DNA of 64,000 nt, from assembly GCF_008386695.1 (NCBI RefSeq), contig NZ_VUOC01000003.1, positions 606,421 through 670,420 of the forward strand, written 5' to 3'. Positions 18,119 to 27,473 of this stretch are shown here, piece after piece; the first letter of the stretch is position 1; every line of letters begins with the position of its first letter. Made by a program: the position numbers and the translations under genes. The notes below the pieces were generated by a model, which made no database searches, had not been told where the DNA came from, and saw only the letters and a program-made list of their open reading frames with translations. The stretch comes from Chitinophaga agrisoli. GTDB taxonomy: Bacteria > Bacteroidota > Bacteroidia > Chitinophagales > Chitinophagaceae.

Positions 18119-21100
18119 ATGAAGCAATTTCTTGCAGCTTGTTTATGCCTTCTTTCTGCCACGCAGCTATCTGCGCAGCAAAACCATAAAGTGTTGAACA
18201 GCGCTAAGCTAAAAAAATATGTAGCTTACTTTAACAGCATAGACGATCACAAAGAAGTAGTGAACTATGTACCTGGTGACCAGGCCGCACAATGGCTGGA
18301 GCAGCAAGCGCCGTTACTGGACTGCCCGGACAGCACCATTGAAAAAATATATTACTACCGCTGGTACAGCTTTATCAAACACCTTAAACAAACGCCGGAT
18401 GGTTTCATCTTCACAGAGTTCATCATCCCGGTAAAACATGCCGGCAGGTACCAGGCCTTAAGCTGCGCCATGGGGCATCAGGTATATGAGGGCAGGTGGC
18501 TACGCGATACACAGTACGTAAATCAATACATCCGTTACTGGCTCGAAAAAGATAAACAGCAGCCGCACCCGCGCTTTCACCAGTTCAGTGGCTGGGCGGC
18601 AGATGCGGTATATAATTATTTCCTCGCCACCGGCGACAGCCGTTTCGCTATCAGCATGCTTGACTCGCTGGATGCGGACTACCGTTTATGGGAGCAGGAG
18701 AAAAAACTGCCCGGCGGTATGTTCTGGCAGTTTGATGTAAGGGATGGCATGGAAGAATCCATCAGCGGTTCCAGGAAAGAGAAAAATAAACGTCCCTCCA
18801 TCAACAGCTATATGTACGGCAATGCAAAAGCCCTGGCAGCGCTGGCCGCTATGGCCGGCCGCGATAGCCTGGTGCGCCGTTATGAGGGCCTGGCAGCACA
18901 GCTAAAGGCAGATGTGCAGGATCAGCTGTGGGATGATACCGCATCCTTCTTTAAAGTGCAGTTTGCCAAAGGCGGCCTATCCGGCGCACGGGAAGAGATA
19001 GGATTTATTCCCTGGTATTTTAACCTGCCGGATGATAATGTAAAATATGCAAAGGCCTGGCAACAGCTAACAGACCCTAAAGGGTTTAACGGTCCCTGGG
19101 GCATTACCACCGCAGAGCAAAGGCACCCGGCTTTCCGTACCCATGGCAGCGGTGGCTGCGAGTGGGATGGCGCTATCTGGCCTTTTGCCACCACGCAAAC
19201 CTTAAAAGGGTTAGCCAACCTGTTAACCGGTTACCGTAACAAGGATGGCATGACGCCCCAGGTCTATTTCCGTGCGTTGCAAACATATGCACGCTCCCAT
19301 ACCAAGAACGGGCATCCTTACCTGGGCGAATACCAGGACGAAAAGAACGGCTATTGGCTCAAAGGAGACGACCCGCGCAGCAGCTATTATAATCACTCCG
19401 GTTTCTGCGACCTGGTGATCAGTGACCTGGTAGGTCTGAAACCAAGAAGCGATGATCAACTGGAGCTCTTCCCGCTCATACCCGCCGGAACCTGGGATTG
19501 GTTCTGCCTGGACCAGGTGCCGTATCACGGCCGTATGGTCACCATCCTTTGGGATAAGACCGGCACTAAGTATCATAAAGGCAAAGGCCTGCAGATCTTT
19601 GCAGACGGCGAAAAGATCTACAGCGGCGCTACGCTCTCCCATATCGTTACGCCATTGCCTGCAAATAAAGCAGCGCTAAAACTCTGGTACGATCGCCCGG
19701 CTGCCCGCTGGACCGCCGCATTGCCCATTGGCAATGGTCACCTGGGCGCTATGGTCTTTGGCACTGTAAACGCGGAGCACCTGCAGTTTAACGAATCTAC
19801 TTTATGGACGGATGGGCCGCGGGAACATGCACATCCCGGCGCAGTACAATACCTGCCGCAGATCCGCGCCCTGCTAGCCGCCGGTAAACAAAAAGAAGCG
19901 GAGCAGCTGGCAGAGGAACATTTCATGGGCCTCAAAAGTGCAGCCCCGGTATCTCGTTACGAGGCCGCTTACCAGCCGTTTGGCGATCTGTGGCTGCATT
20001 TCAGGGACACCGCCAGCGCTGCCACAGATTATCATCGCGAACTGGACCTGACCAACGCCATTGCGCGCACTACCTATACAGCCAACGGCATCCATTACAC
20101 GCGCGAGTATTTTGCCAGCGCGCCGCAAAAGGCCGTTGTGCTGCAATTAACAGCAGATAAACCAGGCAGCATCAGCTTTACGGCCTCGCTTAAAACGCCG
20201 CAGCCGGAATACCATTTTCGCAAGATAAACGATAGCACCATTGCCCTTTCCCTGAAAGTACACAACGGCGTATTAAAAGGCGAAAGCTGGCTAAAGGTAA
20301 GCACGCAAAAAGGACGGGTGACCGTATCTGACAGCGCCATTACCATTACAGACGCCAACGCCGCTACACTGTATCTGACTGCCGCTACCAGCTATAAGAA
20401 CTACCAGGATGTAAGCGGCAACCCAGCTGCATTGTGCGGACAGGTAATAGCTAAACTGGCCCGTCCGGACTATACAGCTATACTCACCGCGCATATCAAA
20501 GACTATCAGCAGTATTTCAATACTTTTTCCATTAACCTGGGCGAAGGGCAAACACAGCTGCCAACAGACCAGCGGATCCGCCAGTTTAACCCGGCTACAG
20601 ATCCTGCATTAGCGGCCCTCTATGTGGAGTATGCCCGTTATCTTATGATTGCTGCCTCCCGCCCCGGCGGCCAGCCCATGAACCTGCAGGGTATCTGGAA
20701 TGATCAGATGACGCCGCCTTGGGATAGTAAGTATACCACTAACATCAATTTCGAAATGAACTATTGGCCGGCAGAGGTACTGCATCTCTCGCCCCTTACA
20801 GCGCCTATGTTCAGTCTTATAAAAGATGTGGCAGTCACCGGCCGCCGTACCGCACAGGAGCATTATGGCGCGCCAGGCTGGGTACTGCATCATAATACCG
20901 ATCTGTGGCGGGCTACAGCGCCTATCAATGCCTCCAACCACGGCATCTGGGTATCTGGCGCTGCATGGCTGTCCCATCACCTGTGGGATCATTATCAGTA
21001 TACAAAGGATAAGGTGTTCCTGCAACAGCAGGCATACCCCATTATGAAAGCAGCAGCGGAGTTTTTTGTGCACTTCCTGGTCAAGGATAGCGCTACCGGC

Positions 21101-21937
21101 TGGTTGATCAGTACCCCTTCCAACTCACCGGAGAATGGTGGCCTGGTGGCTGGTCCAACAATGGATCACCAGATCATCCGCGACCTGTTCAATAACTGTA
21201 TACAGGCGGCCAGCATCCTGCATACGGATGCCGCTTTTGTTCAAACCTTACAAGCTAAGTATAAACAGATAGCTCCTAACCAGGTGGGTAAACATGGGCA
21301 GCTGCAGGAGTGGATGCAGGATGTAGATGATCCGGAAAGCAGGCACCGTCACGTATCTCACCTTTGGGGCGTATTCCCGGGCAAGGATATTACCTGGGAT
21401 CAATCCCCGGACCTGATGAAAGCTGCCCGCCAATCCCTCTTATTCCGCGGCGATGGCGGCACCGGCTGGAGCCTGGCCTGGAAAGTGAACCTGTGGGCCA
21501 GGTTTAAGGATGGCAATCATGCCCTGCTCATCTTAAAGGGGCTGTTAGCGCCGGCAGAAGAACTTAATGGCAAAGTGCACGGCGGTTCCTTTACCAACCT
21601 GTTTGATGCGCACCCGCCCTTCCAGATAGACGGTAATTTTGGCGGCGCTTCCGGTATTGCAGAAATGCTGCTGCAAAGCCATATGGGATATATAGAATTG
21701 CTGCCCGCACTGCCGGATGCCTGGACAACCGGCGAGGTAAGCGGTATCTGCGCCAGGGGCGGTTTTGTATTGGATATGAGCTGGAGTCAGCATAAGCTGG
21801 ATCGCCTAACGGTAACGGCTACCGCAGGCGGTCCCTGTGAGCTGCGTTATGGTAAACAAACCCTGCAGCTCAATACGCAAAAAGGGAAACGTTACCAGTT
21901 ACAGGTAACAGACGATCGTTTAACGCTTATTAAATAA
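18119..21937 (+). CDS. fusion of an (alpha/alpha)6 MGH1-like glycosidase and GH95 alpha-L-fucosidase/galactosidase
   Basis: The start at 18119 is chosen over an ATG 30 bases upstream because it opens a clean signal peptide (MKQFLAACLCLLSATQLSAQ). Residues ~40-510 form an MGH1-like/trehalase-type (alpha/alpha)6 domain (GRWLRDTQYVNQYIRYW, SGGCEWDGAIWPFATTQTL, YYNHSGFCDLVISDLVGL). Residues ~520-1272 are a complete GH95 enzyme (LPIGNGHLGAMVFG, QFNESTLWTDGP). Asn875 and Asn877 (NINFEMNYWPAE), Glu1005 (SPENGG) and Asp1171 (QIDGNFGG) sit where the catalytic residues of characterised GH95 alpha-fucosidases lie. The GH95 half has its usual full length, so this is a real two-enzyme protein. L-fucose or L-galactose at pectin side-chain ends is a plausible substrate. 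Confidence 0.85.
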   Translation: MKQFLAACLCLLSATQLSAQQNHKVLNSAKLKKYVAYFNSIDDHKEVVNYVPGDQAAQWLEQQAPLLDCPDSTIEKIYYYRWYSFIKHLKQTPDGFIFTEFIIPVKHAGRYQALSCAMGHQVYEGRWLRDTQYVNQYIRYWLEKDKQQPHPRFHQFSGWAADAVYNYFLATGDSRFAISMLDSLDADYRLWEQEKKLPGGMFWQFDVRDGMEESISGSRKEKNKRPSINSYMYGNAKALAALAAMAGRDSLVRRYEGLAAQLKADVQDQLWDDTASFFKVQFAKGGLSGAREEIGFIPWYFNLPDDNVKYAKAWQQLTDPKGFNGPWGITTAEQRHPAFRTHGSGGCEWDGAIWPFATTQTLKGLANLLTGYRNKDGMTPQVYFRALQTYARSHTKNGHPYLGEYQDEKNGYWLKGDDPRSSYYNHSGFCDLVISDLVGLKPRSDDQLELFPLIPAGTWDWFCLDQVPYHGRMVTILWDKTGTKYHKGKGLQIFADGEKIYSGATLSHIVTPLPANKAALKLWYDRPAARWTAALPIGNGHLGAMVFGTVNAEHLQFNESTLWTDGPREHAHPGAVQYLPQIRALLAAGKQKEAEQLAEEHFMGLKSAAPVSRYEAAYQPFGDLWLHFRDTASAATDYHRELDLTNAIARTTYTANGIHYTREYFASAPQKAVVLQLTADKPGSISFTASLKTPQPEYHFRKINDSTIALSLKVHNGVLKGESWLKVSTQKGRVTVSDSAITITDANAATLYLTAATSYKNYQDVSGNPAALCGQVIAKLARPDYTAILTAHIKDYQQYFNTFSINLGEGQTQLPTDQRIRQFNPATDPALAALYVEYARYLMIAASRPGGQPMNLQGIWNDQMTPPWDSKYTTNINFEMNYWPAEVLHLSPLTAPMFSLIKDVAVTGRRTAQEHYGAPGWVLHHNTDLWRATAPINASNHGIWVSGAAWLSHHLWDHYQYTKDKVFLQQQAYPIMKAAAEFFVHFLVKDSATGWLISTPSNSPENGGLVAGPTMDHQIIRDLFNNCIQAASILHTDAAFVQTLQAKYKQIAPNQVGKHGQLQEWMQDVDDPESRHRHVSHLWGVFPGKDITWDQSPDLMKAARQSLLFRGDGGTGWSLAWKVNLWARFKDGNHALLILKGLLAPAEELNGKVHGGSFTNLFDAHPPFQIDGNFGGASGIAEMLLQSHMGYIELLPALPDAWTTGEVSGICARGGFVLDMSWSQHKLDRLTVTATAGGPCELRYGKQTLQLNTQKGKRYQLQVTDDRLTLIK

Positions 21938-21977
21938 CGCCGCGGGCATGAACGCATTATCAAAAGATGCTGCAGGC

Positions 21978-22718
21978 ATGAAAGCGCTGTTAATATGCCT
22001 GCTTTCTATACTCACACATACTGCGGCCGCGCAACAGGTAAAGGCGGAAGCAACAGAAGACTGGTCCTGGAAGCCGCCAATAGTAACGCCCGCAAAAAAA
22101 GGCCATGCGCCTTCTGATGCGATCGTGTTATTTGCCGGCGCCAAAGACCTGTCACAATGGGAGCACCTGGATAGCAGCGCCGTAAAATGGAAAGTAAAAG
22201 GCCGGCAGCTCACTATCGTGCCCAAAACAAAGGATATCCGTACCAAACGCGCGTTTGGCAGCATGCAGCTGCATATAGAATGGAAAACGCCCGATCCCAA
22301 AACAGATCATGGGGCCAATAACTATGGCAACAGCGGCGTATTCTTTATGGGCCTGTATGAGCTGCAGATCTACGAAAGCTATCAATACGATACCCGTATC
22401 TACTACAACGGCCAGGCAGGCAGCATCTACAAGCAGTATACGCCGCTGGCCAATGCCAGTCTGCCACCGCAAGCCTGGCAAGCTTTCGATGTAGTGTTTG
22501 AAGCGCCGGTATTCAATACAGACCATTCCCTGAAAACCCCGGCCTATATCACCGTGTTCCATAATGGCATATTAATACAGCACCACGTAGCCATCAAAGG
22601 CCCTATGGTATATGCCGGTTATCCTAAGTACGAATACCATGCAGACAAGCTGCCGCTGGTGTTACAGGAACACGGCAGTCAGGTGAGTTTCCGCAATATA
22701 TGGGTAAGGGAATTATGA
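21978..22718 (+). CDS. secreted DUF1080 (3-keto-disaccharide hydrolase-like) protein
   Basis: I prefer the ATG at 21978, which opens a signal peptide (MKALLICLLSILTHTAAAQ), to an ATG 30 bases upstream. The 246-residue protein is a single DUF1080 beta-sandwich: WKVKGRQLTIVPKTKDIRTKRAFGS, LHIEWKTPD, GNSGVFFMGLYELQIYESY, GSIYKQYTPL, FRNIWVREL. These are the family hallmarks, including the NSGVFF/YELQI active-face motif. It is the second DUF1080 protein in the cluster and the last plus-strand gene of the hydrolase run. Its stop overlaps the 3' end of the convergent sigma-factor gene by 6 bases. The likely role is periplasmic hydrolysis of oxidised (3-keto) glycosides. Confidence 0.8.
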   Translation: MKALLICLLSILTHTAAAQQVKAEATEDWSWKPPIVTPAKKGHAPSDAIVLFAGAKDLSQWEHLDSSAVKWKVKGRQLTIVPKTKDIRTKRAFGSMQLHIEWKTPDPKTDHGANNYGNSGVFFMGLYELQIYESYQYDTRIYYNGQAGSIYKQYTPLANASLPPQAWQAFDVVFEAPVFNTDHSLKTPAYITVFHNGILIQHHVAIKGPMVYAGYPKYEYHADKLPLVLQEHGSQVSFRNIWVREL

Positions 22719-23273
22719 CAGGGAAGTAGTATTAAGCAATACTGCTTTCAGTTCCAATGAGCCGCGCAGGATACGGACCGCCCGCGCCAGCTGATGTTTG
22801 ACGGTAGATGGGCTGATGCCCAGCTTTAAAGCTACCTCTTTCCGGTTCATGCCGGATTCGTAAGTAAGCCAGAATACCCTTGCAGACATAGGCGCTACAC
22901 GCTGTATCATGTTGGTAACACAATCCCAAAGGTCCCGTTGTTCTGTGGTGTTGCCGGGCGCCGCAATGGCAAAGCCGGAAAGCTGCTTCAATTTCTTTTT
23001 CCTGAGGGCTTCATCCCGGAGCCGGTTCAGGCACCTGTTGCGGATGGAGCAATGCAGAAAGCTCTTCAGTGAAACATTCACATTGGAAAACAGCTTTCGC
23101 TCCCAACAGTCCATAAAAAAATCTTGTACCATGTCATGTGCTTCCGTTTCATCTTCCAGTACGTTTAGGGCAACGTACACAAGCCATCTGCGATACAGGC
23201 TGAAGAGTTGGGTAAATGCACTGTCATCGCCTGCCTGCAGCCGGTCTAATAATAGCTGGTCGTTTGTGTTCAT
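22713..23273 (-). CDS. ECF-type RNA polymerase sigma factor (intact, no adjacent anti-sigma)
   Basis: The frame is open further upstream, but family alignment and the absence of any domain before it put the start at the ATG at 23273 (MNTNDQLLLDRLQAGDD). Region 2 is complete (EAHDMVQDFFMDCWERKLFSNVNVSLKSFL) and region 4 carries a helix-turn-helix (MNRKEVALKLGISPSTVKHQLARAVRIL). The 186-residue length is standard. Such factors usually pair with FecR and a SusC carrying an STN domain. Here the nearest STN-SusC is at 24123 on the other strand and the nearest FecR is 6 kb away beside a truncated sigma gene, so this factor may be FecR's working partner. The gene converges with the DUF1080 gene and overlaps its end. 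Confidence 0.9.
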   Translation of the reverse strand: MNTNDQLLLDRLQAGDDSAFTQLFSLYRRWLVYVALNVLEDETEAHDMVQDFFMDCWERKLFSNVNVSLKSFLHCSIRNRCLNRLRDEALRKKKLKQLSGFAIAAPGNTTEQRDLWDCVTNMIQRVAPMSARVFWLTYESGMNRKEVALKLGISPSTVKHQLARAVRILRGSLELKAVLLNTTSLS

Positions 23274-23491
23274 GCAGCAGATTATTGGGTTGGATTCAAC
23301 AATAGATTTAGTTACAGGCAGCGTTACTGGTATGGGACTACAAGAGAGAGCATCCGGATCAAAATCAATGGCGGTTAAAGACACATACGACAGAAATAAT
23401 ATCCCGGATTCGTAACAACAACTTTTCATGTAAGCATTAACTGAGTATTAACGCACTTACGGATGATAAGGGGCAAATAGACAGCAGAGCA

Positions 23492-23815
23492 TCATGGTTT
23501 TGCAGGCGGCGCTTTTGACAGGAACTGATCCAGCGCATCCAGTTTCTCTGTCCAGAAGGCCCGGTATTGTGCCGTCCATTCTGCTACCTCCCGCAGCTTT
23601 TTTAATTCCGCATGACAATACCGCTCGCGGCCCTGTTGTTTTATCACCACCAGCCCGCACTCCGTCAGGATCTTTATATGTTTTGAAATAGCAGGCCTGC
23701 TAATGTCAAAGTTCTCCGCCACCGCATTGAGGTGCAGGGATTTCTGCGATAGCAGGTGAAGGATCTCCCGCCTGGTTGGATCTGCAATTGCCTGAAAAAC
23801 GTCCCGTCTTATCAT
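23492..23815 (-). CDS. ArsR-family winged-helix transcriptional regulator
   Basis: A 107-residue protein typical of the ArsR/autorepressor group (FQAIADPTRREILHLLS, then LNAVAENFDISRPAISKHIKIL, the recognition helix, and LVVIKQQGRERYCH, the wing). No metal-binding ELCVC motif is present, so it belongs to the SRPBCC-linked or metal-independent subgroup. These are often encoded next to an activator of Hsp90-like (SRPBCC) protein, but none is seen here. The 3' end at 23492 is followed by the start region of the ECF gene. The target is unknown. Confidence 0.88.
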   Translation of the reverse strand: MIRRDVFQAIADPTRREILHLLSQKSLHLNAVAENFDISRPAISKHIKILTECGLVVIKQQGRERYCHAELKKLREVAEWTAQYRAFWTEKLDALDQFLSKAPPAKP

Positions 23816-24122
23816 AGTTCGCTGGTTTTAGCCCTACTATGCAAAAGTAATGAAACCCTTTGGTTACTGAACGGCGGCTCCCCTAAATAAATAATAGGGA
23901 CGCTACATACGTAATTGTACATAATCCGGATTCATTAAAAAAAGATTTTTAAAAAAGCAGCTGTTTAATGAAAAATCCTACATTTAATTAGCAAGGAATA
24001 GCCCTATTGACTAAAACTAAGGTGTCTTAACTGAGAAGATGTTCAAAATTGTCCATTGTAGTTATCCGATCAAGATGATCATTAATGCTACTACTGATTT
24101 CACGTTGTGAGGATAAGCTGCC
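23816..24122. other. AT-rich divergent intergenic region
   Basis: 307 bases lie between the divergent ArsR and SusC starts. It is rich in A/T runs (around 23935-23960) and must contain both promoters. I could not find a convincing TTG/TAnnTTTG pair and see no gene. Confidence 0.6.
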
Positions 24123-27100
24123 ATGTTGAGCCGCGTCTCATATGGTATGTTTTACCGGCTACTGATGACCCCTCTGTTGATTATTGCAGGAATGGGTCTT
24201 CAGGGCCTAAGGGCTCAGCACCTTCCCGGTAATGAGCGGGTCACGCTTGCGGGTAAACAGATAGCCATTGCAGACGTATTCCGGTCCATATGGGAACAAA
24301 CAGGTATGCAGGCTTTTTACAATGATGAACAGCTCAGTAGTGCAGAAAAAATAGATGTCAGTTTTAGAAATGAGCGTCTGGATCAGGTGCTTACTACGTT
24401 ACTAAAGAAACGGCGCCTTACCTGGTACTACCGCGAAGAAACATTCGTGATCCTGCCTGTAAAGGATCCTCCCGCGGATGCCGGTAAGGACGAAATGATG
24501 GAAAAAGAGGTCACCATCACAGGTACCGTCACCAGCCAAAGCGACAACACACCCATACCAGTTGCCAGCATACAGATCAAAGGCTCTCAACACGGCGTAC
24601 ATACCGATGAATCAGGAACTTTCACATTACCGGTTAACGGTCCCACCACCTTAATGATCCGTTCAATGGGATATGATCCAAAGGAAATAACGGTCAGCAA
24701 TAAGCAGCCGGAACACTTAAAGATCCGGCTAACACCCGCCATAAAGGGGCTGAACGAAGTATTGGTGATCGCCTACGGCACCGCCATCCGGCGTAACCTT
24801 ACCGGTTCCGTTAGCCGTATCACCGCGGAAGATATCTCCCAACAACCCGTGGCCAACCCCTTGCAGGCTATGCAGGGCAGGGTAACCGGTTTAAATATCA
24901 TGCAAACATCCGGCTTGCCCGGCAGTGATTATAAAGTGGAGCTGCGTGGGCGTAACAGCATCAGCAGCGGCAATAACCCTTTTTATATTGTAGATGGCGT
25001 GCCTTTTACTGCCACTACGCTTTCCTGGGCTTCTGACCTGGGCACCAGCCTTGGAGCCAATATGTCCTCCAGCCCGCTTAACCTGATCAATGTAGCCGAT
25101 ATAGAAAGTATAGATGTGCTCAAGGATGCGGATGCCACCGCCATCTATGGCTCCCGTGGCGCTAACGGCGTAATACTCATCACCACAAAAAAAGGCCGTA
25201 AAGGCCCCGCCGGCGCTCATGTAAGCGTATATACCGGTATAGGTCAGGTGGGGCACCGGGTGCAATACCTCAATACGCAGCAATACCTGCAGATGCGCAG
25301 GGAAGCATTTGCCAATGATGGCGCCACCCCCTCTGCCACGGATTATGACATGCATTGGGATAGTACCCGCTATACCAACTGGCAGCGCGAAATGATCGGC
25401 GGCGCCTCCCGGATTATGGATGCGCAGGCCAATGTATCTGGCGGGTCAGAGCATGCGCAGTTTGCCATGGGTGCAGGCTACCGCCGGGAGAGCACGGTGT
25501 ATCCCGGCAGCTTCGCCTATCAGAAAGGCGCGGTCAGCATGCGCGCCTCCTTTTCCACGCTGGATGAAAATAAGAGAGGCAAGGCGCTTTTCTCCGCCAA
25601 TTATGTAACAGACCGGAATCAATTGCCCTCTACTGATCTCACGGTACTATCCACCGTATCGCCCAATGCGCCGCGCCCTTATGACGAGAACGGGGTGCTG
25701 AACTGGGAACACGGCGCTTTTGATAATCCTTATGCCAACCTGCTTAAACGGTATACCATGAACAGCAATAACCTGCTGGCCAGCGCCGTATTAAGCTATG
25801 AGGTATTGCCCGGCCTGCAGGTAAAGACAAGTATGGGTTATACCCGGATGCAGATGAACGAAACACAGATCAACCCTATTATCTCCCTGAATCCATCTTA
25901 CGATTATGCCAGCGGTTATTCCCTGTTTGCAGATGGTAATATCAGCAGCTGGATCGTGGAGCCACAGGCCATCTACGAAAAGAAATGGCAGCATGGCAAG
26001 CACCGGAGCAAGCTGAACGTACTGGCGGGGCTTACTTTTCAGCAGGACTGGCGCAGCCAGCGGAGTTTCCTGGGCACCGGTTATACCAGCGACGCGTTGC
26101 TGGAAGACATGACCTCTGCGGCCGTACTTACCCGCTTAGGCGTAGTGAACACCCAGTACAGGTATAATGCCGCGTTTGGGCGCATCAACTATATACTGGA
26201 CGAACGTTATATACTTAACCTTACCGGGCGCCGTGATGGATCCAGCCGCTTTGGACCGGATAACCGCTTTGCCAATTTTGGCGCTGCAGGCGCTGCCTGG
26301 ATCTTCTCTCAGGAGAAATGGCTGAAGGGATTAAGCCCCTTCCTCAGTTTTGGTAAGCTAAGAGGAAGTTATGGCATTACCGGCAATGACCAGATAACGG
26401 ATTATGGCTACCTGGATACGTATGTAGTAGCCCCCCTGTACCAGGACGACCGGGGGCTGATGGCCTCCCGCCTCTATAACCCCGCCTACAGCTGGGAAAA
26501 GAACCTTAAACTGGAAGCAGGGCTGGAACTGGGGTTTGCAGACGACCGCGTGTTGTTCAACGTTAACTGGTACTATAACAGGTCTTCCAATCAATTGGTG
26601 GATTATACCCTGCCTGGCGCAACGGGTTTCCCGTCTATCCGCCGTAACCTGCCCGCGCTGGTATCCAATACCGGCTATGAATTTGAGCTGGTGACCACCA
26701 ATATCAGCAGGGGCCGTTTTAGCTGGAGCAGTAGCCTGAACCTGAGTATGCCCCGCAATAAGCTGGTACGGTTTCCCGGTCTGCAAAGCTCATCCTACAA
26801 CGCATGGTATACAGAAGGGCAGCCGCTGAACGTATTTAAAGGCGCGCATCTGCTGGGCGTGGATCCTAAAACAGGGGTGTATGTGTTTGAAGATATGAAT
26901 AAGGACAGTGCTTTCACTTTCCCGGGAGATTATACCGCTGTGAAGAAGACCGGTACTTTGCTGTATGGAGGGTGGCAGAACAGCTTTCAGTTCAGGAACT
27001 GGCAGTTGGATGTATTATTCCAGTATGTAAAGCAAAATAACTTTAGTTATCTATATGCGAATGTTATGCCGGGTATGAATGCAAATCAGCCGGTTTCTGT

Positions 27101-27443
27101 GTTGGACCGCTGGCAGCAACCGGGCGTTAATACCGCCATACAACAATATACGCAATCACCTGGATCCCCCGCGGGCCTTGCATTTGCCATTGCTATGGCT
27201 AGTAGTGATCAGATGTACAATGATGCATCTTTTATACGTCTTAAAAATATTTGCCTCACTTACCAGCTGCCGGCAAAATGGTTAAAAAAGTGCCGGCTGA
27301 AAAATAGTCAGGTTTTTTTGCAAGGGCAGAATGTGTTTACCATTACCCGTTATCCGGGCATTGATCCGGAAACAGCCGCCCAGCTGGAAACCTATCCTCC
27401 CCTGAGGAGTTTGATACTGGGCTTGCGTTTTAACTTTTTCTAA
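24123..27443 (+). CDS. SusC/RagA-type TonB-dependent transporter with STN domain
   Basis: An 1106-residue outer-membrane transporter. It has a signal peptide (to ~31), an STN domain (about 40-115, ERVTLAGKQIAIADVFRSIWEQTGMQAFYNDEQL), a carboxypeptidase-like regulatory domain (~130-210, ITGTVTSQSDNTPIPVASIQIKG), then the plug (VLVIAYGTAIRRNLTGSVSRI, YIVDGVPF, DADATAIYGSRGANGVILITTKKG) and the beta-barrel ending in LRFNFF. The STN domain implies signalling to a FecR anti-sigma, and FecR lies downstream at 29503. It imports oligosaccharides together with the SusD encoded 30 bases later. The substrate is not visible in the sequence; the adjacent pectin enzymes make a pectic oligosaccharide likely. 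Confidence 0.93.
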   Translation: MLSRVSYGMFYRLLMTPLLIIAGMGLQGLRAQHLPGNERVTLAGKQIAIADVFRSIWEQTGMQAFYNDEQLSSAEKIDVSFRNERLDQVLTTLLKKRRLTWYYREETFVILPVKDPPADAGKDEMMEKEVTITGTVTSQSDNTPIPVASIQIKGSQHGVHTDESGTFTLPVNGPTTLMIRSMGYDPKEITVSNKQPEHLKIRLTPAIKGLNEVLVIAYGTAIRRNLTGSVSRITAEDISQQPVANPLQAMQGRVTGLNIMQTSGLPGSDYKVELRGRNSISSGNNPFYIVDGVPFTATTLSWASDLGTSLGANMSSSPLNLINVADIESIDVLKDADATAIYGSRGANGVILITTKKGRKGPAGAHVSVYTGIGQVGHRVQYLNTQQYLQMRREAFANDGATPSATDYDMHWDSTRYTNWQREMIGGASRIMDAQANVSGGSEHAQFAMGAGYRRESTVYPGSFAYQKGAVSMRASFSTLDENKRGKALFSANYVTDRNQLPSTDLTVLSTVSPNAPRPYDENGVLNWEHGAFDNPYANLLKRYTMNSNNLLASAVLSYEVLPGLQVKTSMGYTRMQMNETQINPIISLNPSYDYASGYSLFADGNISSWIVEPQAIYEKKWQHGKHRSKLNVLAGLTFQQDWRSQRSFLGTGYTSDALLEDMTSAAVLTRLGVVNTQYRYNAAFGRINYILDERYILNLTGRRDGSSRFGPDNRFANFGAAGAAWIFSQEKWLKGLSPFLSFGKLRGSYGITGNDQITDYGYLDTYVVAPLYQDDRGLMASRLYNPAYSWEKNLKLEAGLELGFADDRVLFNVNWYYNRSSNQLVDYTLPGATGFPSIRRNLPALVSNTGYEFELVTTNISRGRFSWSSSLNLSMPRNKLVRFPGLQSSSYNAWYTEGQPLNVFKGAHLLGVDPKTGVYVFEDMNKDSAFTFPGDYTAVKKTGTLLYGGWQNSFQFRNWQLDVLFQYVKQNNFSYLYANVMPGMNANQPVSVLDRWQQPGVNTAIQQYTQSPGSPAGLAFAIAMASSDQMYNDASFIRLKNICLTYQLPAKWLKKCRLKNSQVFLQGQNVFTITRYPGIDPETAAQLETYPPLRSLILGLRFNFF

Positions 27444-27473
27444 ATTGATGGAATGTCAGCAATTCAACATAAC

